Shown here: positions 22,203 to 34,851 of the stretch, piece after piece
Layout: each line of letters begins with the position of its first letter
How positions within the stretch are numbered: the stretch's first letter is position 1
Source: Oasisia sp. SBJ-2009
Taxonomy: Eukaryota > Annelida > Polychaeta > Sabellida > Siboglinidae
Assembly: GCA_964017155.1 (NCBI GenBank)
Contig: OZ024856.1
Coordinates: 11,279,166-11,343,165 of the forward strand
Reading direction: 5' to 3'
Length of the DNA: 64,000 nt
Translations under genes and position numbers: made by a program
The notes under the pieces: generated by a model
What the model was told of the DNA's origin: nothing
The model's input: only the letters and a program-made list of their open reading frames with translations
Databases searched by the model: none

Positions 22203-24071
22203 ATTAGGGTAACAGTTTGTTGTGTATCGGCCAAACACAACAGGGCATGGCACTGTTTATTTGTTGACAACTTCCTGTTTTGATAAACATAAGGACTATT
22301 CCGTTTTACCCGCAAAATTCCCATTTTATGCATATATACGGGTAAAATGGGATTTTGATCCGGGAAATATTGGATGCATATTTAGTTGTGTCATTCGCTA
22401 ATGTGACGTGGTCCTATATATTCAGAATAGTTATTTTAAGTAACTGATATATTATAACTAGTAATCTACAATAAGAATAGCCAAGATATGCGATATGATA
22501 AGGTCGTATAAGCAAAATGTTATACTTCTTGGTGAATTTGACTGCCGTAGCTTGGACGGATTACTATTCCTGTAGAATTATGTAATCCATAAACCTCACA
22601 TGTTTACGTAACTTAGTGAGCTACTAGTTAAACTAAGCGATCAACCGAAACAGGCATATTGTCAAACGAAATTGCATTTTTAAATATAAAAAAAACAAGA
22701 CGACATAACATGCACAACTGTTGCAAACTAGTGAACATTAAACAGTTCAATGCCCTATGGACCTTTAGCAAAGTTCACATCTAAAATAGTCAACGTCCAT
22801 CAATATCCTATGGTGTGTAACCATTATTCACAGACGTTACATATTTGAAACTTCCGTTGGTGATTGAACAGGTATCTTGTCTGGGCAAAAAGGGATGATG
22901 CCTTTTTGCCCGCATTAGTATATCACATATTGCCCGGGATATGCGTGGTTTAATCAAATTGTGATACATTAATTATCGCTCACTCTCACGAAAAACTATT
23001 ATACGCTGAAACACTCATAAACTAATACTACATCATCCCGATATTCGAAGTTGAAATATGACAAGTTGTTAATTAGCAAACTTAGATGGATCGTCAACCA
23101 AACAATTTAACAAGGGATCAAAGCTAACGATTACTAACGATTGTATCAAACCGCGCGAAGAATTGCATACCATTTGGCTTGTATGTTAGTAGTCAGCACA
23201 TGCCGCTAGACTAGTTGGAAGCGAAAATACGCTTTGTGACAGCACTATCCTTTGCATATAGCGATTTCACATATTACCCGAGTTTCCCATGCTACCCGGG
23301 TTTCCCCTACATGGAATGATTGTATGAAAAAATGTGTTAGTAAAATTTATGTGTTGCAATCAATTACTTTTAAGATCTTGAAGCAAACTTCAACAATTAT
23401 GATGCAAAAAATAAATAAGCAACAAAATGGCTACATATCGGCGAAATAAAAATGCCGCCGACGGGTCTTCTTCGTATCTCAACAACGTAACGTCGCACAG
23501 ACAATGCAGATGGACGGTACCGGTAGTAAGATCGACATTATTCAGGTTGCAAACATTGATATCCGACTCGATATTGTCGAGAAACGATCTCTTTAAAGCA
23601 CCAGTCATACTTTCCCGGATCGGGCGCAGGAACGCCACGGACCGCCGTTCCGGGCTACCCCGGTTTGATCCTGGGGAGTCCGTGGATCTCCGTGGCAAAT
23701 CCGTAGTAGATGCTTGGAGTTCCGGCTCAATCCTTGTTCGTCCCCGGATGTTTGAAACTGTTTGAAACATCCGGGTAGATCTCCGGTAGATCCCCTGGGG
23801 TACTCCGGGTGTTTCCGTGGTTAACCGGGGCGTTCCGGGGGTCTTCCGCTAAGTGCCGGACGATGTCGAAATCAACTAGACGAACGCACCTCAATGTCCT
23901 TCCTAATAAACTCACTTAATTCGCAAACGAAAACAATTTCTCACAAGATGGCGACAGCACATGTTTCCGTGATCTACATAGAGCCTAGATCAGAAGTGTG
24001 AGCTGGTTGTTTATGAAAAAGAAGGATCAGATCGCGATAAACGAAAGTCCCACGAACTGCGAGCTTACTGG
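22203..24071. repeat. Zinc-finger locus 5' region, tandem copy 2
   Basis: Homologous to 18267-19925 (offset about 3.94 kb at the left and 4.14 kb at the right because of the insertion at 23579-23850). It contains the same palindrome with one mismatch (22883-22911), an imperfect hairpin around cgggtaaaatgggat (22339-22353), and the same minus-strand stretch NIESDINVCNLNNVDL...YEEDPSAAF. Confidence 0.75.
23579..23850. repeat. GC-rich insertion with hairpins, present only in copy 2
   Basis: About 270 bp with no counterpart in copy 1, breaking the match between cgatattgtc and ctaagtgccgg. It is much richer in G+C than its surroundings and built from ccggg, cgttccggg and tccgtgg words in both orientations. 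It includes a hairpin with 10-bp arms ccggatgttt at about 23740-23772. Probably a small mobile or foldback repeat; family unknown. Confidence 0.6.
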
Positions 24072-24472
24072 GCGGTTTTGGACGGTCAGAGCGTACGAGG
24101 GGTTCGGCGGTTTTGGACAGACTGCGCGGTAGAGTTAAAGAAATAAGCAATATACTGTATGTTTACAATGAGTCTAACTTGTATTTTCAACTCACATTAC
24201 CAAAAAGCGACACCAGGAATTCTTTGTAGCAAACTCCACAGTGCACAGTTGTTAACGAATTTGTAAGGGATTGTAACAGGTGTAGATGAGGAAGACATAT
24301 TTCTTTACATTTGCTTCTCACAATTAATTACCACTCGTCTAGATGTACACAGGCCAGTTCACAAATTAATACAAACACATGCGTCTAGACATAACGTCAA
24401 TGGCCTTTTCTTTGGCATTCACACTACTAACGTATGACTGAAACAGTTAAATAAGTTGTTTTGAGTTTATAT
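24072..24472. repeat. Zinc-finger 3' flank, copy 3
   Basis: Matches 16215-16720 and 19926-20383, directly 3' of array D. Confidence 0.8.
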
Positions 24473-24830
24473 TTATAGGATTATGACTCTTCCTCTGTGG
24501 ACGAGGACAACATGTCTCTTTAGTTTACAATTTCTTGAGAATTGTTCACCACATGTATCACATTTGTAGTGTTTCTCCCCAGTGTGGATACGGACATGTG
24601 TTTTCAAATCACCACTTCTGCTGGATAATTGTGCTTCACAGGTGTCACATTTGTTCGGACATAATGTCGTCAACTTAAATTTTGTTGAGAATAGTACATC
24701 GCATGTATCGCATTTGTATGGTTTCTTCTCCCCAGTGTGGATGCGGATGCGGATGTGTTTTCAAATGACCACTTCTTGAGAATTGTGCTCCACAGGTATC
24801 ACATTTATAGGGTTTCTCCTTAACGTATAG
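24473..24830 (-). pseudogene. C2H2 zinc-finger array D, degenerate
   Basis: Finger remnants in order: a good finger ([19 protein letters not shown]), then a frameshift inside a small ccgcat expansion that replaces the HVRIH segment. Next come a finger missing its second histidine and linker (CDTCDVLFSTKFKL), a finger with an extra residue ([22 protein letters not shown]) and the terminal finger ([24 protein letters not shown]), followed by RGRVIIL and stop. It is separated from array E by only a few bases and ends with a terminal finger of its own, so it is a distinct, eroded array. Confidence 0.8.
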
Positions 24831-24835
24831 CTCAG

Positions 24836-25895
24836 TTAAATAAAATTGTGGACGAGGACAACATGTTTCTTAAGTTGACCATTTCTTGAAAATTGTGCAT
24901 CGCATACATCACATTTGTAAGGTTTCTCCCCAGTGTGGATACGGACATGTGTCTTCAAACTGTAGCTTCTTGAGAATCGTGCACCGCAGGTGTAACATTG
25001 ATAGGGTTTCTCCCCAGTGTGTATACGAACATGTGTCTTCAAGTTACCACTTGTTGAGAATTGTGCTCCACATGTATCACATTGATAGGGTGTCTCCCCA
25101 GGGTGGATACGGACATGAATCTTCAAATTGCAAGTTGTTGAGAATTGTACTCCACAGGTGTCACATTTGTAGGGTTTCTCCCCAGTGTGGATTCGAACAT
25201 GTTTCTTCAAATGGCCACCTTTTGTAAATTTTGCTCCACATGTATCACATTGATAGGGTTTTTTCCCCAGTGTGTATACGAACATGTCTCTTCAAAACAC
25301 AACTTGTTGAGAATTGTGCTCCACATATATCACATTGGTAGGGTTTCTCCCCAGTGTGGATACGGACATGTATCTTCAAATAGTAACTTGCTGAGAATTG
25401 TGCTCCACAGGTATCACATTGATATGGTTTCTCCCCAGTGTGGATACGGACATGTATCTTCAATCCACCACTTGTTGAGAATTGTGCTCCACAGGTGTCA
25501 CATTTGTAGGGTTTCTCCCCAGTGTGGATACGGACATGTTTCTTCAAACAGTATCTTGTTAAGAACTGTGCTCCACAGATGTCACATTTGTAGGGTTTCT
25601 TCCCAGTGTGGATACGAACATGTGTCTTCAAACAGTAACTTGTTAAGAATTGTGCTCCACAGATGTCACATTTGTAGGGTTTCTTCACAGTGTGGATACG
25701 AACATGTGTCTTCAAACAGTAACTTATTAAGAATTGTGCTCCACAGATGTCACATTTGTAGGGTTTCTTCCCAGTGTGGATTCGAACATGTGTCTTCAAA
25801 TGGCCAGTTGCTGAGAATTGTGCTCCACCGGTATCACATTTGTACGGTTTCTCCCCAGTTTGCATACTGTCATGTGACTGGAAATTTCCAATTGC
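24836..25895 (-). CDS. 12-finger C2H2 zinc-finger array E, one frameshift
   Basis: Largest and best preserved array: fingers 1-7 at 25865-25260 and fingers 8-12 at about 25260-24836, joined by TGEKP-type linkers. The consensus is YKCD.CGAQF...LKTHVRIH. All Cys and His ligands are kept except the second Cys of finger 1 (CDTGGA). Helix position 3 varies (H, C, C, C, G, Y, V, H, N, N, S, Q), as in fingers with different DNA triplet preferences. The two halves are separated by a single extra base in a T6/A6 run (25259-25264), which ends the first frame at HTGEKTLSM. It may be a real mutation or a sequencing error. Upstream in frame is a finger fragment (IGNFQSH) and then a stop, so the true 5' exon is missing here. 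No KRAB-like or other effector domain is visible. Confidence 0.75.
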
Positions 25896-25980
25896 AGATT
25901 AGTTCATGTATTTACTAGGCATCGTATTAGAAAAGTGTTTCACTGTTGTGACAGAGTTCGTGATGTAAAACCATCACATT

Positions 25981-26350
25981 CGACTGGTGTCCCCACCACG
26001 CGGATTGATGTGACACTCGAACGGCTTAACCACGACGGAGAGATGATGTGCCACTCGAACGGTTTCCCCACAACGGAGATGATGTGACACTCGAATGGCT
26101 TCCCACCCAACAGCAGTTGGTGTTATACTCGAATGGTGTCCCATTTACGAGGAGCTGATGTGACACCCGAATGGTGTCCTCACCACGTGGATTGATGAGA
26201 CACTAGAATGGTTTCACCAATATGGAGTTGGTGTCACTTTCGAATGGTTCCACTCGACGGGGAAGCTGATGTCACGTTCGAGTGGTGTCCTCACGACGAG
26301 GGATTTGAGTTTATTTTCGAATGGTGGCCCCCTATAGGGAAGTTGAATGC
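25981..26350. repeat. Degenerate 36-39-bp tandem repeat, 10 copies
   Basis: Ten diverged units, each starting near cgaatggtgtcc and ending near gatgtgacact. Sequence identity varies while spacing stays near 37 bp. On the minus strand some units read GKPFECH-like, faintly recalling zinc-finger linkers, but no frame survives. It lies just upstream of array E on the minus strand. Confidence 0.8.
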
Positions 26351-29300
26351 AATAATGGAGACACTTGTGGCGTCATTCAGTCCTGGAACAAAAAATATTG
26401 ACACATAGAAGGTCGGTTATTTAACGGATATTTCATGACACGATCAGACATGTTCATATGACATATAAAAGGTCACATGACATGTAATGGACATATAAAT
26501 CACTTTACTAATCACTGTATCTAACATAGTAATGTGATGTATCGCATTAAAGATAATATAATAAACTATTTATATAAAAGCCGACACTGCAATGAAGTTA
26601 GTGTACAGTTGCGAAAATTACAACGAAAACAAATGTTGTTGCATTCCCATACTTGTGAACATTGTATTTAAATGTAGTTTTTTGTTAAAACACTTAAAGA
26701 AAAGCACCGTTGTTGGATTAGATCTAGATTTTAGAAAACACTATGGCTTAAAAGAGACTATAGCTTAGAAGACACCCACCCTCAGAATTCAAACATTAGG
26801 ATGTTTTCGTAATAACAAACGTCGGCTGCTGAAGTCGGTATAACAGAATGTTCAGTAGAGGGCGCCATTACGACGTGGAGTTTTAAATAAGTTTACTTCT
26901 AAGATTTACAGTTACACAATTCCCGATACGTTTAGATCTAACATTTACTGATATATACAATTATCGACGTGAGTCAGACATGCAATGGACTTTCGCCATA
27001 TATCAGGTTAAAGGGGGACTGAAGCGGCCGAACAACCACAGCCCAAACATAAGAGCATATAATTTACAGCACTAGTGACCATAATTTGACAAGCCCAGTG
27101 TCACGGTATATTTTTAATAAATTTTCAAAGTGAGCTACTTTCGACACAGGGCGCCGCCATTCCGCCTGGCCATATTGCTGGTTGTACTCGGGTTTGTTTA
27201 CAATCACCGGAAGCACGTGTCGATAGGCGGCGCAAAAACGGACGAAACGCACTCAAACCAAATATAATTAAACACATTAATGCACTGTATGCCTAATAGA
27301 TATACCATAATTGTTAGTAAGCATTATTTCACATACTTCCACAAAGGATTCCTGTAGAAAAAGCAGGTTTGAGATGATGAAGTTTGCGTGTCCGCCGGCG
27401 GCGAGTTCAGCGGAGTCGGCGGTGGTCACTTTCGAACGCCGATTGTAAGCCTAATTTCGAATGTGACGAGCACAACGAGGCGCTGTACCTCAAAACATAA
27501 GCTTCGACCAGAGCTACAGGTCCGTGTTTGATTGATTGGCTTGCATATAAGTACGCAGCGACGAAGTAAAGTTCGTCGAACTCGACAAGAAAACCGGACA
27601 TGATTTCCTTATTTGGAATGTGATTCGGCGCGTAGGAAGTGACAAGCCGGCGACTCGGCACTCACGAGTTCCGTCATGTATCGTTACGACTACAATTTAA
27701 TCCCACAGTTGTATTTCACTGTCTGCATAATACACGAATGTGACCTAAGAAAAGTTTAAATGTAGTAAGAAATGTGAATGTAATAAAATAAATCTATGTG
27801 TAGATACAAGTATTTAATTTGAAATAAAAATGTTTAAAATCCACTGAATTTGTTTAGGTCAACAGATCGCCAGATCTAGCGGTGCCTTGGTTGCTAGAAC
27901 CAGCTCGAGTTTCTAGGTACAAGTAAAAAAATGTTTTTGACATAGACAGTGGTGGAATAATTTTCTTCAAGATAGTGACATAAAAAGAAATGCCAGCTAC
28001 GACCGTATCAGGCGTATGACGTGTTTGTTAGCGTCGTCATATGCTAATTACTTAAATTAGGGTGACTCGCTAATTAGTCAACAACTGTTGAACAGTCACG
28101 AATCACAGACACAGATATATAACAGGCATTATTTATAATGAATTAACAGAAACAGCAAAATACTAATTTATGTTATTATTTAAATTAGACTGTTAACTGC
28201 ATTCAATAAAACACTAGTGTGTATAAAAAATATTTTACCCCATAAATCAACTGATTAAAATCACTAAAGAATTTTTTTTTATTAATTGCTGATTTATAAA
28301 GGTAAGATCTTAAAGAGCGTAGTAACCAATCCTCAGGATTGCTGAAAGCGCTTTACACTTTATTTCCCTGACAGACCTGTTCAATCATATACCATCTCAA
28401 CATCTCTGGGAAGCATCCAGCAATATGCTACAATTAATTCGCAAAAGCTACTCATACACATATCCACCACTGTCTATAGCCATGCAGGTACTCATTTATA
28501 CAGCTGAGTGAACTGGAAAAATGTAGAGTGAAAAAAAATCCCCAAGCTTTTAACATCACAGCAAAGAATTGCAGACATAGCTGTTGACTTATGAATACTG
28601 TCTGTTAATCACTAGTTTGCGTACAATTTAATCTTGGCCATTACACGAGGACACTGTTTTTGACATTATGCAAGCTGAGGATGTACTGTTTATATGCATT
28701 ATATCATCAAAGCAAGATACCAGAACGACAAGTAGGAAACGGTGAGCGGCAGCCATGCAGGTCAGTAAAATATTATTATCATTATGATTATGGTATCATT
28801 GTATTTGTTTCTGGTAACATATGTACATGTGTGCATCGCACAACTTTCTATAAAATAATTAGTATAACAACAATAAAACATGCTACAGAATCAATCACAC
28901 TTAACATAGTGTCACTATTAAGTATGTTAATGTGTCTATCCAATGACACTACCCATCATAACCCAAGTCAGTTGGCAATATTACCTGGGAACACATTTAA
29001 TATTTTAATTCATAAAATATCCGTAGAATATTTTATAATTTCATGTATGCACATTCTGTTATTGCTGTAGAATGCATGACTGTGGTCAAAATACACAAAA
29101 CACATGGAACTTATTTCAATTTTTTTTTAAGCAACTGTTTTGACATACATAATAAGTCACTACCCTCCAGGGGTAGTATCCGATATTTAAACACTGACAG
29201 ATTAATACATTTCTAAATAATCTAAGACAACAGTTTTGTTTATCGCCCAAAACATTATGCACCCAAATGTGGATCTCACCTTTAAGAATCTGCAGTTTTG

Positions 29301-31065
29301 CATTCCAAGTGATAAACAAGCACACATTTTTTAGGTGGGGATCTGAATAGTCTCCTGACAGCAGGTAGTAAGATCACTGATCCCATGACTAAAATTAATA
29401 GTTACATGGGTGAAAAAACATTTGGAACCTTACATTAGCCCATAGCCTCCATTGTTACTGGAAAGGGTTGCAAACATCATGATCAAAGTACAACAGAGGA
29501 CTGCTGTTACTAATTGCCATTAATAGCCTAGTGCAAATTAGGCAATAAGATCACAATCTTACCAGTGTCCTGTGTTTCCCAGCAAGAGTGAAAAGACTAC
29601 CCATACCCAATACAAACATCACTGCCTGGACAAAGCCCCACTATCTCTCTAGTGCACTTGCATTTCTTACCAGTTCACAGTCATGTGCTAGAGCATGATG
29701 AAAAGACAAACCAGTGCAACAGAGGTCAGCTTTAAATTGAGTGTTTAAATAAAACTTCAAAATGTTTGGGGTTCATGGCTGTTGTAGAATGATTATCGAC
29801 TAACACGACTAGTATATTGAATCTGAAATGAATAGTATTATTGCGTATAACAAAATAAGACTAAAATAAGAATATAAAGTACGAAAATTATATTTTGATA
29901 AGGCATGTATTTTGCTTTCAATAGTACCGCAGACATCAGCATTGTTCAGTTAGTTGCAGTTTGTGCAGTTAGTGTTTGATAACTGTAAGGTGTCCATAAT
30001 CACTTCCCAAAATTATTTATTAGGAAAATGGCTAAGAAGTCTATTTAGAAAACCTTATACATTGCAATAAAAAAAACTTACATATCTCGAAAAAGACTCG
30101 GTTGGACAAAACCCCACCCACAAATGAAACTTACGTATAAAACCCAATGTAAACAAATTTAGTCTTAAATTGACATTTGTACTTTTTGAAAATACAAGTA
30201 TGACTTTGACTATGGCCAAGTAGTTGTCTCTGATTGGACCAAGGAGGACACTGATTGCACGTAACTAACTTAAACATTTTATTTTCTTATATGTGCAAGT
30301 AGGCTTGTATAATTGGTTTACCATGTAATTTATGTGTTGCTTATGTAGGAGTGGGTTTGCTTGTTTGTAATGATGTCTGAATGACTCGGGATACACACAT
30401 ATTAAAATATGCCAGGAAGGTTAGTCATAATATAATGGAATCTACACAGAATGCACCATTGAAAAGGTAATGTTCTATTTATTGCATGAATGTTCCCTGA
30501 TTGAAACACAACACCTTGCTCAGCCCACTGTCTACTAGTTTCATTGAGACAAGAGCTGACCAATGAACTTGGCTAGCAGCAGCAGACAAGTCAGAAAGCA
30601 GATACCTAATACATCAAACTGATCTGGGGGTCATTTCAAGGGACCTTCTCAAAAACCAAATCACCAGCATTACTTTGTGTTTTGAGGCCCATAGAATGAT
30701 GTAATAAAATACAGATTTTTTGTGTATATCAGCACCACCACATGCAACAACCATGCAAAAGTAGATTTGTTTAACAATTGTGGAAAAATAGTCTGGGGGA
30801 CCATGGAGGACCATATGGGGCCTGCGAAATAATTCAATCAAATTTAGATTTCTCATGCATAGTTACAATATCCACAGATCTATGCATCTACACAAAATTA
30901 GATCCTGAACACTTTCCGAAATGCTAATTATAAGTTGATTTAATCAGTTTTTATTTTTATGATGTATAGGTACTGCAATGAGAAAACAAAAGATGTCAAA
31001 ACATTGTTATTTATATGTATATCACAGAAGATACATACCCTCATACATATGTATCATTCTTTCAG
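26351..31065. other. AT-rich, gene-poor stretch
   Basis: No domain, convincing exon or structured repeat seen. CpG-richer patches occur at 27130-27250 (includes ggcggaatggcggcgcc read on the minus strand) and 27385-27420, which might be a promoter or the edge of a repeat. The short frames here have no supporting features. Confidence 0.35.
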
Positions 31066-31489
31066 ATGAAGGATTCACAAATACTGAACACAACTTTCAA
31101 AGGATCCAGTGCACCAGATGATATTGTCCCTCATGGCAGTACGGGTGTCACATTGCAACGCCATTAACTCGTAGTGTCAAACTCAAACAGAGCCAGTGAT
31201 CATGTCGCCAATGCGATACTTTATCGATGCAGCAATTATTACAGATAATATTGTTGTTCCATTGAATATTCATCATGACCATGGGTATGCGAAGTTGTCG
31301 TCGCAGTCCTGCATGCCTTCTTCGACTGACCATGGCAGTCTTGTCAATGTGGATGACACCTTGGATGTCCCAGTCTCACTGTCGCCATCTTCAGATCATT
31401 CTGTCTGGAACAGACAGACGGAAAACACTGAAAAGAGTTATGCAGAATATGTGTTAGCGGATGACAGCAATATCACTGATGATGACTGA
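31066..31489 (+). other. Possible exon, hypothetical
   Basis: A good acceptor (tcattctttcag) ends at 31065 and opens a 33-codon frame (KDSQILNTTFKGSSAPDDIV...). A second, overlapping frame from 31196 gives 97 codons ending ADDSNITDDD and stop. Neither matches a family I know. Polyadenylation-like aataaaatg occurs near 31769. Weak. Confidence 0.2.
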
Positions 31490-34400
31490 AGCAGTTCTGC
31501 CACTAATGAGAAAAAATGTATTTCTCTTTTCTGCACCTGCAAAACACCCTGGTTGTTATAACATGCCTGCTGCCTGCATGGAAGCATCCCATTGAACATG
31601 TGCAGTGATGATATGCAGCTAACCGATACATTCTGACATTTGATTTATAGTAAACAATCATTATCTTATAATTACACCATGTATTAGTAATTGGCAAAAC
31701 TGTGTAATTTATCAATATCACATCACAAAGTCAGCGCATTGGTTGATTTGTTTGTGAAATACTTTAATAAAATGATCACAGTATTTTACAAACAAATGAT
31801 TTGTATGTAAAATTGTTACAGCATTTTGCAAACACATGAATTTATGATTCATTGTCATGATGTGGTCTTGATAACATACACACACACACACACGCACATA
31901 TACAATACATAGTACACAATACATTAAAACTCCACTTCAATATTCCCATGTGAATTGCACAATGTCCTTATTACACATATATTTATTATTCAGACTATTA
32001 TAAATTGCATGGCAGCATGCATATGTAAATAACATTATTTACATAAATTAAACAAATTGTATTAGCATTTTAAATTAGAAATTAATTAATTATATTAAAA
32101 GGATGCACACATCATATAACATCTTGTCAGAAATAAAAAGTAAGTTTGTAATAGATTTACGTTACGAATTCGAAGATAGAATGACTTTATTATTTAAATT
32201 ATACATATGTCATTGACATTGTGTGGCCATACAAGTATAATTGTTTTGTTTAGGTTTGAAGTGCTAAATTACTTTTCGATACCTGTTGAACTACGTATTA
32301 CTTACCTACTACCCCGAGGGTAGCTATTGGTCGAACGAACGAGTCTGCACGCAAATCGCACTTAGACAACAGACCGATACTCCCAACATTGTCACTGACA
32401 GCTGTCGTGCTACTCGATCGTGGTCAGTCATGGTTCATGCAGGCATCTGTCAGCACGGTCTGGCTCGGTCGTCAGCTATCTCCAGACAACATACAACGAT
32501 GTGCGTCGACATCGGGACGCAGTATCCACACAAACACCATGCAACATTCACATTGTTTTATAGCACGTTGATCCCAAAATCAAAGATGACCATAAACATG
32601 CCACATCACATGGCGATCTTCTCTCGCCATCTCACACCTCGGCTCGCACGCTGGGTGAAGCAAAAATGGCTTTACGTGTGTCACTTGTGCAACAGATGCT
32701 TCTCTCACTTGTGCTACAAATTATTCCTCTGTTGGATCCATTTTCTATTGTGATTTATCCAAAACCACTAACAACTAGCGCCTCTTGACTCTTCTAAGGC
32801 TAAGTCTAATGCAAAACACTTCCGATATCTGTGTAAACAAAATAAGAAATAGTCCCGATAGACCTTCCGGTCGTAAGCCACGCCCCTTGAAGGCTGTCAA
32901 CACCATTGACGTAAAAAAACTTTTTTTTTACGTCAATGGTCAACACAGAGAGCGTAAAAATGAAAATATTTCATTGGTTCAAAATCGTCGGTATATAATT
33001 TCACCTTTTTATTTCGAATTCAAATAAATATTATTTGTGGATACATAGGACACCTATCGTGTACAATAAGGCACCATATTTTTGTTTTTGCGTAGAAATG
33101 TCTAATTATGAAGAAAACCGGAAAAAACAAAAATTTTACATGGGCTAGATAGGAGGTAATCAAACCACTCGGCTTGGAATAAAGATGGCGATACGCAGTG
33201 TTCTATGACGACGATTTAGGCATTGAAAAATATTTTTTTTCCAGTTTGTCTGATAAGTGAATGTGCTTCTGCCACCATTAATGTATACTTATATAGTGTA
33301 CATTTAGGTATATGGAATGTTACAGCTGTGTTTCACTTCCCCTTTAAAACTTATTTAATATATTTAATATAGCCTGAATTGCATTAAGAGTAGTTTCTTG
33401 TACCAATATGACATTGAATAAATCAGATATAAAAATAAAATGTTTTCTATATGACACGTTGCGATTATTGTAATATCATTAATCTTATTTTAATTAATCT
33501 AGTGATATTACTAAATTCCTTAATTATTTAATGTATGATTTTGTCTACATAAATACATCGAATAATCTATGATGCTTCAGTTTGCTGTACACACTGTATT
33601 AACCATTATAATAAATGATCATTAAAATTATGTATATTGGTCTGTTATTTAACAATATTTTTCAATTAATTATGTATTGTTTTATACACTCGCATAACAG
33701 GTATATGTTTATTGTTGGACACATTCGTTTTTTAGTCACTGCAGGCATTATATACAAAATGGGCCAAATGATCCCAAAATCCTTTGGACTATAATTATAG
33801 GGTTAGTAATTATGAATGAAACGTGTATTGGTGAATCAAAGTCATCTCTTAGTCTCTTCACAGACAATCACAGTAATCATCTAATTAACATTTGTTCCAG
33901 TTATTCATATGAGATGACCAAAAGCGCAGCCAAATTGTGTGAAAACAGCAGACAGTAAAAATAAAGTGTATGATTTTTGTACTCTATTGATCGCTAGGGG
34001 GCGTTACTTTGAAATTCAAAAATTCGGTTCTGGTGTTTAAAGACTGTTTTCTATTGTTATATATATATATTTCAAAAAACTTATGTGTGACTAAGTTGTT
34101 TTTATATAAACAAATATAACAGGATAAGTATTATTTCCTTGTATTCATTAATGTTGGTTTATTTTATATAAAACGTTAGTTACCTCTATTATCACTCATT
34201 TGACAGTTGAATAGCTACTCTTATTATCGTTTGAATATTTTAGTAAAGTTTGTAATATTATGTCTCGTAGGTTATAGCAATTATTTATGACTCTTTGGAT
34301 GTTTATGTTTATTATATGTTGACTGGAGCTTATATTATGTAGCCATAATTTTGTAAAATAAATATAGTAGTATGATCATAACAATGCCAATGGAAATGGA

Positions 34401-34851
34401 AATGCTAGTGACGTCAGTGGCCTACTTTGCTAAGACTGATAATTGGCTACGTAAAATTCAAAATTAATATTTTGTATTGTTATTATCATTGATACAAATT
34501 GTAGTTTTGTCTGTGTTGATAGACTGTTGGAAATGCATTTAACCTGTTTACTAACATGGCTTTTCTAAGGCGTTGTAGTATCTGGCGTCGCCCCAGACTA
34601 AAATTCTAACAAGTCTAATAGACGCTGTCATTTGTTAAAACATCTTTGATCCAACGTCTTACGTCCATTATTTAGACTTGTTCTGACGGTTCTATTAACA
34701 TAGACTGTGACTGCAATTTTGAAGAAAAAAAAAAAACTATTTAACAAACCATTTCTGATACATTGTGTTATTATTATTTGTGGCCAATTATGTATATTTA
34801 TGCTTTGTGGATACGTAATATTATCTTGTAGTATGAATTAAAATACTAGAT
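31490..34851. other. AT-rich, no gene seen; one long hairpin
   Basis: No supported coding region. A short CA tract lies near 31877-31893. The hairpin at 32902-32940 is listed separately. The final few hundred bases could be 5' UTR of the CR1-like LINE, but the element's start is not visible. Confidence 0.35.
32902..32940. promoter_or_regulatory. Perfect 18-bp inverted repeat with CRE-like half-sites
   Basis: Arms accattgacgt plus seven a, separated by three bases, then the exact reverse complement. Each arm holds a TGACG/CGTCA half-site of the CRE/ATF type. It would form a very stable hairpin. The flanks diverge immediately outside, so it is not the end of a long palindrome. Confidence 0.6.

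Noticed and set aside
25145..25918. 257-codon plus-strand frame opposite zinc-finger array E (similar at 15.7, 17.0 and 24.9 kb)
   Set aside because: Complement of the finger repeats; the minus strand has the C2H2 ligands and linkers.
27064..27661. Two minus-strand frames of 62 and 84 codons in CpG-richer patches
   Set aside because: No domain, no convincing splice sites, and no conserved copy in the window to test them; could be promoter or repeat sequence.
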